Shown: piece by piece, positions 16,131 to 25,383 of the stretch
Layout: each line of letters opens with the position of its first letter
Numbering within the stretch: the first letter of the stretch is position 1
Assembly (NCBI RefSeq): GCF_003096715.1
Contig: NZ_QEOL01000012.1
Span: forward strand, 124,001 to 188,000
DNA length: 64,000 nucleotides
Direction: 5' to 3'
Origin: Paraburkholderia silvatlantica
GTDB lineage: Bacteria > Pseudomonadota > Gammaproteobacteria > Burkholderiales > Burkholderiaceae
The notes under the pieces: model-generated
Told to the model about the DNA's origin: nothing
What the model saw: only the letters and a program-made list of their open reading frames with translations
Databases searched by the model: none
Translations under genes and position numbers: made by a program

Positions 16131-17663
16131 TTAGCCTGCAGTGCGTATAGCGTCCCGAAGTGCCTTGCGCGTTTCACGTGACGACACGCTTTCGTGAAAC
16201 TGCATGAATTTTTCCACGAAGGGTCCACATTGGTCGAGGCGAAGGCTGACGAACGGCGACATGAGCAGCACTGCGAGCGGATCCCCGCTCGCCAGCAGAT
16301 TCCAGTCTCCTGGGCCGAGCTTTTTCTCATCCACGGCGAAGGTGTCGCCGAAATCGTCGACACCTCTCAGGTACTGCTGGAAGCACACGAGCAACAGTGC
16401 CTCGCGTGAGATGTCGCGACCGTCGCGCTCCAGTTTCGAGATGGTCTTGCTGTGAAAGACCGGAATCTTCGACGCGCCGTCGTGTGCGACGCGCAAAAGC
16501 TGGTCCGCAAGCGCGGCGTTGCTGAAGCGCTCGATCGTGCTGTCGATATAGTCAAGCCCGTTGACGCCAGGCGGCCACGGCAGGATCGGATTCACGTCCT
16601 GCTCCATGAACACGCGTAACAGCGCGGCGATGTCAGGATCGGCCATGCCGTCATGAACGAGCCGATGACCGAGCAGAAGCGCGGGATAAGCGAGCAGCAT
16701 ATGCGAAGCATTGAGCATGCGGCCTTTCATGGCTTCCCACTCCCAAACGTCGTCGCAGAGTTCGACGCCCACGTTCTCGAGTGGTGGCCGACCGTCGCTG
16801 AAGTGATCCTCGATCACCCATTGCGTGAAGGTCTCGGCGACGACCGGGGCAGCGTCGCCCGTTAGCGCGTGCGCACGCGCATGCATGTACGGAGTGACTT
16901 GCGGCGCGATGCGATCGACCATGCTGTTCGGAAACGCGACGTGGCGCTCGATCCAGTTTGCGAGTTCGGGGTCGCGTGCCGCCGCAAACGTGAGCACCGC
17001 GCGGCGCGCCGTATCGCCGTTCTGGCGGAGGTTATCGCAGGACATCACGGTGAACGCCTTGATGCCCGCGTCGCGTCGGCGGCGCAGTGCTTCGACGATG
17101 AATCCGAATGCAGTGCGTGGCCGTTCGCCAGCGAGATCGTGGGCGATATCCGGCTCGTCGAATCGAAATTCGCCCGATGCTTCGTCGAAGTTGTAGCCGC
17201 CTTCGGTGATTGTCAGGGAGACGATGCGGATTGCCGGATCGGCGAGTTTCGTGAGCACTGCGTCGGGATCGGAGGGCGCGTGCAGATAGTCGACCAGTGC
17301 GCCAATGATGCGAACGTCCTCGCGCCCGTCGGGGCCAATCTCGGTGAGCGAGTAGAGGCCATCCTGGATGCGCAGCGCGTCGGCCTTTGCGCGCGCCGAC
17401 GCACCGTTGCCGAGGCCGATGCCGCAGATACCCCACTGTGCGGTGCCCGGCAGACGCAGGCAGCAATCGATGTAGCGCGCCTGGTGCGCGCGATGGAAGT
17501 TGCCGACGCCGATATGCGCGATGCCTGCGGTCAGCGCGGCGCGATCGTAACCTGGCGCGGTGATGTGTGCGTCGAGCAGGTCAAGCGTTATGCTCGAGAG
17601 CGGCAGAGCCGCGTCCTGAGCGGCACCCGAGGCGGTGGTGTCCTGGTTCGTTGCGTGTGTCAT
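16131..17663 (-). CDS. Mannitol 2-dehydrogenase (polyol-specific long-chain dehydrogenase)
   Basis: A 510-residue NAD-dependent long-chain polyol dehydrogenase. It oxidises mannitol to fructose, or D-arabinitol/sorbitol in relatives. Evidence: GIAHIGVGNFHRAHQARYID (Rossmann GxGxFxRxH), LTITEGGYNF, SCDNLRQNGD, FPNSMVDRIAP, and the active-site Lys...Asn-x-x-His pattern in MKGRMLNASHMLL. The start at 17663 overlaps the preceding HAD stop as ATGA; a longer frame reaches 17897 but lies inside the HAD gene. It is the last gene of an operon MFS transporter - HAD - dehydrogenase, with tight overlaps. The product fructose links it to the fructan locus next door. Confidence 0.93.
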   Translation of the reverse strand: MTHATNQDTTASGAAQDAALPLSSITLDLLDAHITAPGYDRAALTAGIAHIGVGNFHRAHQARYIDCCLRLPGTAQWGICGIGLGNGASARAKADALRIQDGLYSLTEIGPDGREDVRIIGALVDYLHAPSDPDAVLTKLADPAIRIVSLTITEGGYNFDEASGEFRFDEPDIAHDLAGERPRTAFGFIVEALRRRRDAGIKAFTVMSCDNLRQNGDTARRAVLTFAAARDPELANWIERHVAFPNSMVDRIAPQVTPYMHARAHALTGDAAPVVAETFTQWVIEDHFSDGRPPLENVGVELCDDVWEWEAMKGRMLNASHMLLAYPALLLGHRLVHDGMADPDIAALLRVFMEQDVNPILPWPPGVNGLDYIDSTIERFSNAALADQLLRVAHDGASKIPVFHSKTISKLERDGRDISREALLLVCFQQYLRGVDDFGDTFAVDEKKLGPGDWNLLASGDPLAVLLMSPFVSLRLDQCGPFVEKFMQFHESVSSRETRKALRDAIRTAG

Positions 17664-18397
17664 GCGAAGTCCCGGTTTGTGTTTACATTGCGCTTCTGTG
17701 CAGTGCACTGAATGATGAAGGAATCGACGAGCGACGGCAGTTGTGCCATCCGTTCGAATACGATGCTTGCACCTGCAGCAAGGAGCTTGTGCACCTGGTC
17801 GCCGGGGATATGCTTCGCACCGGCGAAGCCCAGGACGGTCATGCCAGCCGCCACTGCCGCGCGAGTGCCGGTCACACTGTCTTCCACCACGACGCAATGC
17901 TTCGGTGCAACGCCGAGGTTACGCGCCGCGGCAAGATATACATCGGGGGCAGGTTTGGGATTGGGGACCTTGTCCGCGGTGAAAACGCGTTCGCCGAAGT
18001 GCCCGATCAGACCGGTACGCGTCAATGCGCTATAGACGTAATCCGCATTGCTGTTGCTCGCGCAGGCCTTGCGCAGCGCGATCGCGCCCAGTGCGTCGTT
18101 GACGCCCTCAATCATGGGCGCCTGCACGGCGCCCATGCGCACGGCGGCATCGATCGAGGCAATGGCATCGGCGTCGATTGGGCAACTGAGCTCGGCGGCT
18201 ACCCGCTCCAGCAGCGGCTGTGTGCGCATGCCGAGCAGCGGCCGCAACGTGTCGCTGACATCGCTTCGCGGCCAGAGTGCTTTGAGCCGATCGGCGATGA
18301 TGTGTTCCGCGATAGCTTCGCTGTCGATCAGGACGCCATCGCAGTCGCAGATCATCAGAATATCTTCGGCGATGGTGCCGCCTGGATTGCCGTTCAT
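17660..18397 (-). CDS. HAD-superfamily phosphatase, beta-phosphoglucomutase-like
   Basis: A 245-residue HAD hydrolase of the CbbY/beta-phosphoglucomutase type. Motif I is ICDCDGVLIDSE (two catalytic Asp), motif II is SNSNADY, the lysine loop is KPAPDVYLAAA, and motif III is VVEDSVTGTRAAVAAG. Such proteins dephosphorylate small sugar or polyol phosphates. The start ATG overlaps the upstream MFS stop by one base (TAATG) and the end overlaps the dehydrogenase start by four (ATGA), so the three proteins are translationally coupled. This arrangement is known from polyol operons in Proteobacteria; its likely substrate is a polyol or ketose phosphate (inference). Confidence 0.9.
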   Translation of the reverse strand: MNGNPGGTIAEDILMICDCDGVLIDSEAIAEHIIADRLKALWPRSDVSDTLRPLLGMRTQPLLERVAAELSCPIDADAIASIDAAVRMGAVQAPMIEGVNDALGAIALRKACASNSNADYVYSALTRTGLIGHFGERVFTADKVPNPKPAPDVYLAAARNLGVAPKHCVVVEDSVTGTRAAVAAGMTVLGFAGAKHIPGDQVHKLLAAGASIVFERMAQLPSLVDSFIIQCTAQKRNVNTNRDFA

Positions 18398-19830
18398 TAA
18401 TTCACCTTGTCGGTTGTGGTAGCCATGTGCGAATGCGGCGTGAAGGTGCCATTGCGTAGCGCGCGTTCAATGTCTTCGAGACTGCGGCCTCGTGTTTCCG
18501 GCACCGCGAAGTAAATGAATATCCACGCGAGTACGTTGAGGGCTCCATAGACCCACATCGCGCCGCCTACACCGAGCCACTTCGTCATCGTGAGCGCCGT
18601 GCCCGTCAACAGCAGGTTTGAACCCCAGAGCATGGCCGAGTGCGCGCCCGTTGCCTGGTCGCGAACGCCGAGCGGGTAGATCTCCGCGCCCGTGAGCCAG
18701 CCGATTACCTGGATACCGCCGGAATTGAAGACCATGAAGGCGATCAGGCATCCGATCACCCACCATTGCTGGAACCGGCCGGCGAGATCGAAATGCAGGA
18801 CCGCGCCGAGCGCAAACAGGCTGGCCGCGGCGAACGGCAACGTGCTCAGGCTCAGCGTGCGGCGCCCGATGTGATCGACGCAGAGCTTGCCCATCAGCGT
18901 CATCGCCAGATAGGTCAGCGCGACGCCAAGCGCGGCCCATAACGACGCGGAATCGCCGAAGCCGGCGTCGCGCAGGAAGGTGGGCGTGTAGTAGATCATC
19001 ATCTCGATGCCGCTCAGCTGGGTGAGCGCGGCGACGCCCAGCCCGGCCACGAGTGCCGGCCGAACCCACGGTTCGCCCAACGCGCGCCAGCCGCGCATTG
19101 CGTCATTTTCGCGTTGATCCACCACGTCGCGCATGTCGGCAAGCTCGCGACGGACGGCGTCCGGCGAATGGCGTACCTTTGAGAGTTCGGTGCGTGCGTC
19201 CTGGACACGGCCTTGCTCGACCAGCCAGCGCGGGCTTCGCGGCAGCCTGCTCATGCCGTAAAGCAGCAAGAGGGAAGGAAAAACCGCGACGCCGATCATC
19301 CATCGCCATGTAAAGACATGCTCGCCTGCTACGCCGATGACGGCTGCGAGCAGGATCCCCACGCCAATGGCGACGTTGAAGTAGGTCACCAGCCTGCCGC
19401 GCTTGTCTGGCTCGGCGAGCTCGGCGATATAGGTCGGAACGATCTGCGTGGAGCCGCCTACCGCGATTCCCAGCACCAGCCGCGAGACACCGAGGCATAT
19501 GACGTTGGGGGAAAGTGCGGCGGCGGCGACGCCGATCGTGTAGACGGCAGATATCAATACGATGGTACGGCGGCGGCCGAGGTTGGCCGATAGCCGCGTG
19601 GAGGCGAGCGAACCGATCACGGCGCCGAGCAGGATGATGGCGGCGATGAGTTCCTGCGCGCGATAATCAAGGTCGAATTCGTGTGCGATCAATGGCAGGG
19701 CACCGGAGATGATGCCCGTGTCGTACCCGTAGAGTCCGCCTGCGATGGCCGAAACGGTGGCGATAACCGCCATGTAGGCGGAAGGGGAAAGGCGTTTTTC
19801 GTCCGATGTCGTAAGCAGTCTTGTGATCAA
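18397..19830 (-). CDS. MFS sugar/polyol:H+ symporter (sugar porter family)
   Basis: A 477-residue inner-membrane transporter with 12 helices. Family marks are GYDTGIISGALPLI in helix 1, RLSANLGRRRTIVLISA between helices 2 and 3, PTYIAELAEPDKRG after helix 4, and PETRGRSLEDIE at the end of helix 12, all of the sugar porter (2.A.1.1) signature. I choose the TTG at 19830 because AGGAG lies seven bases upstream and the protein then begins LITRLLTTSDEKR just before helix 1. The longer frame to 19986 would add 52 non-homologous residues. It heads the polyol operon and probably imports mannitol, arabinitol or sorbitol. Confidence 0.9.
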   Translation of the reverse strand: MITRLLTTSDEKRLSPSAYMAVIATVSAIAGGLYGYDTGIISGALPLIAHEFDLDYRAQELIAAIILLGAVIGSLASTRLSANLGRRRTIVLISAVYTIGVAAAALSPNVICLGVSRLVLGIAVGGSTQIVPTYIAELAEPDKRGRLVTYFNVAIGVGILLAAVIGVAGEHVFTWRWMIGVAVFPSLLLLYGMSRLPRSPRWLVEQGRVQDARTELSKVRHSPDAVRRELADMRDVVDQRENDAMRGWRALGEPWVRPALVAGLGVAALTQLSGIEMMIYYTPTFLRDAGFGDSASLWAALGVALTYLAMTLMGKLCVDHIGRRTLSLSTLPFAAASLFALGAVLHFDLAGRFQQWWVIGCLIAFMVFNSGGIQVIGWLTGAEIYPLGVRDQATGAHSAMLWGSNLLLTGTALTMTKWLGVGGAMWVYGALNVLAWIFIYFAVPETRGRSLEDIERALRNGTFTPHSHMATTTDKVN

Positions 19831-20731
19831 TTTCGTTCTCCTGAGAATGTAGGTATGAACGATTCGGGGAGATAGGTGGACATGGAAAAGTCGCTCCGAA
19901 AAGAGAACGCGCGCGTCCCGTTGCATTGACGGATGCGTATTGCGGTTCGCAGTGGACGAAAGCAGGCACGGCACGAGCGGTGCCATTGCTGCGGCGGGCG
20001 CGCGGCGCGCTATGGGCCGGGCAGATGGTGCATTGCGCGCTGGGTGGCGAATCTGCCTGCGATCCCCCGCGGGCGGGAGAACGCTGCCGGTGCAGCAGGG
20101 CTGGTGGTTTCAGGACACGAACGGCACAACCTGGAACCGTGGTGACAACGGGTCATGACAGCTGCCTTGGTCTGAATCGCGCACAAGGCTGGCCACGCGG
20201 GCTTCGCCTCTGACTTCGCACATTCGTAGGTTTCCGCACGATCTTTAGCCGCACTTCGGGGAAGGCGCCAGTGTCTCCCCTGGCTCTTCACCGCCTGCCT
20301 TGCAGACGACGCTCCAGCCGCGTAACGGACGGAACGAAAAGGCGTTCGACACTCACCTGATGGCAGCGGGCGTCGAATCATGTTGAAAGCACCTGGCGGC
20401 GCCGTGCGATCCACTGCTCGCCGAGGCCAAGATGCATGAGCAATTCTACACAACATGAGCAAATGTTCAACCCTGTTTCATAATCTTTCGCATTTATAAA
20501 ATGGATTCCTAATCAATAAGAAAAAAATTCAATATCGTGATTGATCGTAGCCTGTGCCTGTCACTCGCGCGTCGCGTCGCCGCGCGCGTGTCGGCGCGAT
20601 ATGGGTCACGAACCCTGATCCAATTTCCATAGGTGCCTGCATTCCGTCCGGTATCGCGATGCTCCGCGCGGTCCTTGAACTGTGTGTTGCTTCCATCAAA
20701 CTCTATCTTTTTGTTACAGGGGTATACGTTC
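19831..20731. other. Long divergent intergenic region (polyol operon / fructan hydrolase)
   Basis: About 900 bases with no convincing gene. Short overlapping open frames occur on both strands but lack domains or ribosome sites. The segment at about 20460-20530 is AT-rich. Promoters for the minus-strand polyol operon must lie near 19840-19950, but no CAAACCGGTTTG-type site was found there. Confidence 0.5.
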
Positions 20732-20765
20732 CAAACCGGTTTGAGTTACTATTAAAACCGATTTT
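20732..20765 (+). promoter_or_regulatory. Paired LacI-type operators of the fructan hydrolase promoter
   Basis: A perfect palindrome CAAACCGGTTTG (20732-20743) is followed by AAAACCGATTTT (20754-20765), with centres 22 bases apart. The central CG and A/T flanks are typical of LacI-family operators. A possible -10 box, TACTAT (20747-20752), sits between them, in the same relative place as in the levansucrase promoter. The -35 region is weak. The LacI gene at 22958 is the obvious candidate regulator. Confidence 0.65.
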
Positions 20766-20952
20766 TTTGTTGGGCTATAGATGCATCTGACACCAAAGCG
20801 GATGCTGGTCGACTTCCTGGGATCTGCAGGTCAAGACGGCGATCGTGCATCGCGGGAAACCGGGAAGCGTGGCCTGGCGGTGAGTCGTCGCCGTTGCGGC
20901 ACGGTCGTGCGTGCGCATGGATTGCCGGCGCGTACACTACTGAGGATCCAGC

Positions 20953-22611
20953 ATGTTGAATGTCAACCGTGTTGGCTGCGCCCCTGGAGCGTGGTCGAGC
21001 CGACTCTTTGTCGCGCTCACGCTTACGTTTGCGGCCTGTGGTTCGTCTGGTGCAGCCGACAATGGAGCATCGAATTCGTTGAAGGAGCTTGATACGTTGC
21101 AGTGGCGTCCGGCGCTGCATTACACGCCCCAACGCAACTGGATGAACGATCCAAACGGTCTCGTCTACTACAAGGGGATCTACCACCTGTTCTACCAGTA
21201 CAACCCGGAGGGCAATGTCTGGGGAAACATGTCGTGGGGGCACGCGACCAGTCGCAATCTGCTCGACTGGGTCGAGCAACCCGTCGCGCTCGCGGCGAAC
21301 CGCACGGAGGAAGTGTTCTCCGGATCAATCGTCGTTGATGCGCACAATACTTCGGGCCTTGGCAGCGCCGCGCTGCCGCCGCTCGTGGCGCTCTACACGT
21401 CTGTGTACAAGCCGGGCTCTGGGCACGAGCCAGGTGTGCAGGCGCAGTCGCTTGCATACAGTACCGATGAAGGTAAGACGTGGCGACGCTACGCGCACAA
21501 TCCCGTGCTCACGCTGGACCCAGAGTCGAGTCATTTTCGGGATCCGAAGGTGTCGTGGTACGCCCCCGGTGGTTACTGGCTGATGTGTGCGGTCGTTGCC
21601 GATGCGCACGTCGTGAAGCTCTACAGGTCAAGTAATCTGATCGACTGGACTTTCCTGAGCGACTTCACCTTGCCTGACATTCCCCATCACGGTGCGCTGT
21701 GGGAGATGCCGGACCTGTTGCCGTTGCCGCTCGATGGCAATCCGGCGAATGAGAAGTGGGTGATGATCGTCAACGTCAATCCGTGGTCGATTGCAGGTGG
21801 CTCGGGTGCGATGTACTTCGTCGGTCGCTTCGACGGCACACGCTTTGTTCCCGACGACGTCGCGCCTGCAGGCTCCGACCCGGTGCGCTGGCAGTGGCTC
21901 GACCATGGTGCGGACTATTACGCGGCGGGTACGTTCTCGAACGCACCGGGCGGCAAAACTGTGGCGATCGGATGGATGGGTAACTGGGACTATGCCAACG
22001 ACGTGCCCACAACCCCCTGGCGCGGTGCGATGGCGCTGCCGCGCGAGCTCGCGCTGAAGACGGTCGATGGCCGGCCACAGCTTGTATTTGCACCGACCGA
22101 ATCCTATGCATCGCTGGTGGGGCGCAGCCCGACGACGCGTATCGCTCAGGTTGGGCTCGTGTCGTCCACGCAGGCGCTGCCGGCGGTAACGCGTGGCGTC
22201 GTTCAGAATATCGAACTGACTATCGAGCCAGGAAGCGCTCACCGTGCGGGCCTGGTCGTGCGCAGCTCGGCGGACGGCGCGACGGGCACACGGATTTTCT
22301 ACGATACCCAGGCGCAAACGCTCACGGTTGACCGTTCGCACGCAGGGGATACGTCGTTTTCGCGCGCTTACAGCCCGCAGCACATCGCGAATTTGCCACT
22401 GCATGACGGCAGGCTGCGGCTGCGTGTCGTGGTCGACCGTGCCTCGGTCGAGGTGTTCGCCGACGATGGGCGAGCGGTTGTCACGGACCTCATCCTTCCC
22501 ACGCTCGCCGACGACCGGGTAAGCCTCTTTGCCGAGGGCGGCGACGCGAGCTTTCGCGATATTGCGGTGAGCGATCTGTCGCGGATGCGCCAGGGGCGGG
22601 CACACCCGTAG
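20953..22611 (+). CDS. Glycoside hydrolase family 32 (levanase/inulinase/invertase type), exported
   Basis: A 552-residue GH32 enzyme that hydrolyses beta-fructosidic bonds in sucrose, levan or inulin. The five-bladed propeller carries NWMNDPNG (nucleophile Asp66), FRDP (Asp197) and WEMPDL (acid/base Glu251; the usual form is WECPDL). A C-terminal beta-sandwich follows from about residue 395. The N-terminus has a hydrophobic stretch ending TFAACGSS, a plausible lipobox with Cys29, so it may be a surface or periplasmic lipoprotein. GAGGATC precedes the ATG. It lies downstream of paired LacI-type operators and upstream of the convergent lacI gene. With the GH68 levansucrase at 37115 it forms a make-and-degrade fructan pair. 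Confidence 0.93.
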   Translation: MLNVNRVGCAPGAWSSRLFVALTLTFAACGSSGAADNGASNSLKELDTLQWRPALHYTPQRNWMNDPNGLVYYKGIYHLFYQYNPEGNVWGNMSWGHATSRNLLDWVEQPVALAANRTEEVFSGSIVVDAHNTSGLGSAALPPLVALYTSVYKPGSGHEPGVQAQSLAYSTDEGKTWRRYAHNPVLTLDPESSHFRDPKVSWYAPGGYWLMCAVVADAHVVKLYRSSNLIDWTFLSDFTLPDIPHHGALWEMPDLLPLPLDGNPANEKWVMIVNVNPWSIAGGSGAMYFVGRFDGTRFVPDDVAPAGSDPVRWQWLDHGADYYAAGTFSNAPGGKTVAIGWMGNWDYANDVPTTPWRGAMALPRELALKTVDGRPQLVFAPTESYASLVGRSPTTRIAQVGLVSSTQALPAVTRGVVQNIELTIEPGSAHRAGLVVRSSADGATGTRIFYDTQAQTLTVDRSHAGDTSFSRAYSPQHIANLPLHDGRLRLRVVVDRASVEVFADDGRAVVTDLILPTLADDRVSLFAEGGDASFRDIAVSDLSRMRQGRAHP

Positions 22612-22957
22612 CGACTCGCTGCGGGTGCTTCACGTTTCGGCGCCTCCCATGGCATTCAACGGCGAACAGCGATGTCTGGCGACGTCGAGCGCGCTGCGCA
22701 TCGGTAGCGCCCTGGTGCAGGGCAAACTCACGGACTTTGATGCGCCGGTGCGCGCGCCTTGCACGTGCCGGACGAGAATCCGCGTGCTTGAGCGTCGAAT
22801 TTGCGCCATGTGAGCCGGGTGGACGTGTCGTGTCGTTTACTGATGCGTCGCCCGCGCATATGCACATACTTGCCTTATTGCTGCGGTGGGCCGCCGGATC
22901 GGAGTCCGTGAAGGGGCAACGTCTTGATACAGCGCCCCACAGGCGTGAATTGCGCGC
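22612..22957. other. Gap between convergent GH32 and lacI genes
   Basis: About 345 bases with no gene or clear terminator recognised. Confidence 0.4.
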
Positions 22958-23968
22958 TCAGACTCGCAGGCGGCCGTCAGTGTTGCCCGCCTCGATGTAC
23001 GGCTCGGCGAGGCGGTGTTCGGGCGGCGTGCGGCCTTCGATGGCCGCGACGACCAGCCCGGCGAGTGCCAGTCCTGAGTCTCGTCCGGTAGGTTGCGAAA
23101 CCGCCGTAACTGTGTACGGGGCGGCGCTGTCAGCAGGCACACCGTCATAGACGATCAGCGAAATGTCCTTGCCAGGCTTGCGGCGTCGGTCCCGCAAGGC
23201 GCGCAAGGCGCCGATTCCCGCAAGATTGTTGTCGACCAGGATGGCCGTCGGCGGGCTGGTGCTGTCGAGCAGCGCGAGCGTTGCCTGATAGCCGTTATCC
23301 CGATCGAAGGCGGCCTGGCGCATGTTTCGCGCAACAGGCTTGATACGGGCTTCGCGCAGCGCGCGGAGAAAACCCTCGCGGCGTTGGGACGCAAAGCTCA
23401 GTGAAAGCGGTGCACCGACCAGGGCGATGCGCCGGTGACCGAAATCGATGAGCCGTTTTGTAGCAGCGTAGGCACCTGCCTCATTGTCGAAGTCGAACCA
23501 GAAGTAAGGCTGCTCGCTGTTCGTGCGCCCGTAAGCGACGAACGGGAAGTCGCGTTCGTGCAGGAACGCGATGCGCGGATCGTCAACGAGCGTGCGCGCG
23601 ACGATGAAAGCATCGACCAGACGGTTGTCGACCAGTCTGCGGTAAGTGTCGAGCTCCGCGTTCGGCCGGGCGGACACGATGATCAGGTCCAGGTCGCCCA
23701 GTCCCTCCGTAATGCCGGCGACAACCTCGCAAAAGCGCGGGTCGCCAAGATCGCCGGCAGAGAACGGGTACACGATACCGACGGCGTTTGCCCGTCCTGT
23801 CGCCAGTTTGCGTGCGGTTGCATCCGCGTGATAGCCGAGCGCCTCGGCGGCCGCGACGACGCGGGCGCGAGTTGCTTCGCTTACGTCGTCATAGCCATTC
23901 AGCGCGCGGCTTACCGTTGTCTTCGAGAGACCCAGAGAACTGGCCAGTGCCTTGAGGCTTGTTTTCAT
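22958..23968 (-). CDS. LacI-family transcriptional regulator (probable sucrose/fructan repressor)
   Basis: A 336-residue repressor. The N-terminal helix-turn-helix (LKALASSLGLSKTTVSRALN) and hinge (ALGYHADATARKLATGRA) are classical LacI/GalR. The periplasmic-binding-like effector domain follows, with VGIVYPF, FWFDFDNEAGAYAATKRLID and ILVDNNLAGIGALRAL. It is encoded convergently with the GH32 gene. The two promoters with paired CAAACCGGTTTG-type sites (GH32 and levansucrase) are its probable targets, and a third site sits before the MRJP-type gene at 35392. The inducer is not known; sucrose, fructose or a fructo-oligosaccharide is likely by analogy with CscR/SacR-type regulators. No such site was seen in its own upstream region. 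Confidence 0.9.
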   Translation of the reverse strand: MKTSLKALASSLGLSKTTVSRALNGYDDVSEATRARVVAAAEALGYHADATARKLATGRANAVGIVYPFSAGDLGDPRFCEVVAGITEGLGDLDLIIVSARPNAELDTYRRLVDNRLVDAFIVARTLVDDPRIAFLHERDFPFVAYGRTNSEQPYFWFDFDNEAGAYAATKRLIDFGHRRIALVGAPLSLSFASQRREGFLRALREARIKPVARNMRQAAFDRDNGYQATLALLDSTSPPTAILVDNNLAGIGALRALRDRRRKPGKDISLIVYDGVPADSAAPYTVTAVSQPTGRDSGLALAGLVVAAIEGRTPPEHRLAEPYIEAGNTDGRLRV

Positions 23969-24332
23969 ACCGGGATTGGGTGCTGTCCGTCTTCATTTGC
24001 CCACAGGAGCCGGGTGAAGCGGCCGGGCGTTCGTGGCACTTATGATACTGCGATTGTGGCCCCGGAACGAATTTTCATCCCTCCACCACGAAGGAGGTCC
24101 AGGGACAGGCTGCGGCTTGCACAGAAGCGTATCCTGATCACAGTGAGGTCAAGATCTGGACGGGAGCGCGTGAAGAGGTTGGTGGCCTTGGCCGCGAGCG
24201 CGACACAGCTTTCATTGAACTGGCAACTTCCGTTGTGAGGGCCACGCGGAAACTGATTCCGGAAATGCAGAAAGGCGCGGCCGTCGATTTCATGCGATGA
24301 TCGCTTCGCTGCTTGCTTTCGAGGTGACGGAT
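23969..24332. other. Divergent region between lacI and the cupin gene
   Basis: About 360 bases, no gene recognised. Must contain both divergent promoters; no operator-like palindrome seen. Confidence 0.4.
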
Positions 24333-24938
24333 ATGGCCAATCTGCGACGCAGAAACCTGAATGTGGCGCTTGCGCTTGGCGGATTATTTCCGGCTACTCG
24401 AGTATTGGCCCGAAATGGCGATGCGGTTGGGTCTGTCGAGCCTGAGGTGCTTCGATTCGAAAGCAACGGATGGATTCCCAATAATCAGCACCTGGCTGTG
24501 CTGGTCTACCGTAACGCCGTTACCGTGAAGGGACCAGACCCGGCCTCCAGTTTCGAGGCGGTTTTTGCACAGAATGGGTGGCCGCCGCAATGGCGAAATG
24601 GCATTTACGATTTCCACCACTTCCACCCGGAAACCCATGAGGTACTTGGCTTTGCAGGAGGGAGCGCGCGTCTGTTGCTCGGTGGCCCCGCACCCGTCGG
24701 GCGCGAGGTGAAAGTACAGGCCGGCGATGTCGTGGTGTTACCGGCCGGGACCGGCCACTGCAAGCTCGAAGCAAGTTCCGACTTTCTCGTCGTCGGCGCG
24801 TATCCGCCGGATGAGGATATTGGCATCAGCCGCAAGGCGCTGACTGCAGCGCAAATGCAGAAGCTGGAAGCAGTACAGTTTCCACGCAGTGATCCATTGT
24901 CCGGCCCGGACGGTGCTCTTCCAAAATTGTGGAGCTGA
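24333..24938 (+). CDS. Exported cupin-domain protein
   Basis: About 201 residues. The start at 24333 is preferred because GAGGTG lies upstream; an in-frame ATG at 24297 gives 12 more residues. The N-terminus MANLRRRNLNVALALGGL, with a twin-arginine-like RRRNL and a hydrophobic stretch ending ATRVLA, suggests export, possibly by Tat. The body is a single cupin barrel: HHFHPETHEVLGFAGG (cupin motif 1 with His/Glu metal ligands) and AGDVVVLPAGTGHCKL (motif 2). Proteins of this type are poorly characterised metal-binding cupins. It is followed by a cytochrome c and a Rossmann protein, both also predicted to be exported. Confidence 0.82.
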   Translation: MANLRRRNLNVALALGGLFPATRVLARNGDAVGSVEPEVLRFESNGWIPNNQHLAVLVYRNAVTVKGPDPASSFEAVFAQNGWPPQWRNGIYDFHHFHPETHEVLGFAGGSARLLLGGPAPVGREVKVQAGDVVVLPAGTGHCKLEASSDFLVVGAYPPDEDIGISRKALTAAQMQKLEAVQFPRSDPLSGPDGALPKLWS

Positions 24939-24967
24939 GTTCGATAGTCATGCCTGGCGTGTACTGG

Positions 24968-25327
24968 ATGAAGAATATCATCCGACTGGGTTGCGTGCTG
25001 TTGCTTGCGCTTGGGCCGGCGATGGCGCGCGCGGCTGCCGCGGTTACCGATCATGAGATTGGCGCGATTCTGTCGGCGCGCTGTGCGGCTTGCCATTCGG
25101 AGCATCCAGCCTTGATGTCCAGCGCACCCAAGGGACTGACGTTTGCCTCGCCGGCGACGATTGATAAACACGCACACGCGATTTATCGCCAGGTCGTCGA
25201 ACTACGCGCGATGCCCGTTGGCAATGTCACGAACATGACCGATGCCGAGCGGCAAGCAATTGCGCTCTGGTTCAATGAGAGATCGGGTTCTCATACGATG
25301 AAGGCCGAAAGCGCACATCTGCCTTAG
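24968..25327 (+). CDS. Small periplasmic c-type cytochrome
   Basis: About 119 residues with a signal peptide (hydrophobic LGCVLLLALGPAM, cleavage near ARA). One haem-binding site follows, CAACH, at residues 39-43. The remainder (IYRQVVELRAMPVGNVTNMTDAERQAIALWF) is split into the helix with likely Met axial ligand near residue 83 and a C-terminal helix. It strongly resembles the cytochrome c domain found at the C-terminus of urate hydroxylase PuuD, here as a separate protein. It starts shortly after the cupin stop, so the two are probably co-transcribed. The exact start is uncertain: in-frame ATGs at 24929, 24950 and 24968 all exist, and I favour the last because it begins the signal peptide. 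Confidence 0.83.
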   Translation: MKNIIRLGCVLLLALGPAMARAAAAVTDHEIGAILSARCAACHSEHPALMSSAPKGLTFASPATIDKHAHAIYRQVVELRAMPVGNVTNMTDAERQAIALWFNERSGSHTMKAESAHLP

Positions 25328-25383
25328 ACCAGCGTGGCGCACAGCGGGACGAGTTCCGGCGCCTGGCAACTGTACGGAGTGAA

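Noticed and set aside
20010..20462. 150-codon minus-strand frame upstream of GH32
   Set aside because: No domain, no ribosome site; composition like random GC-rich sequence.
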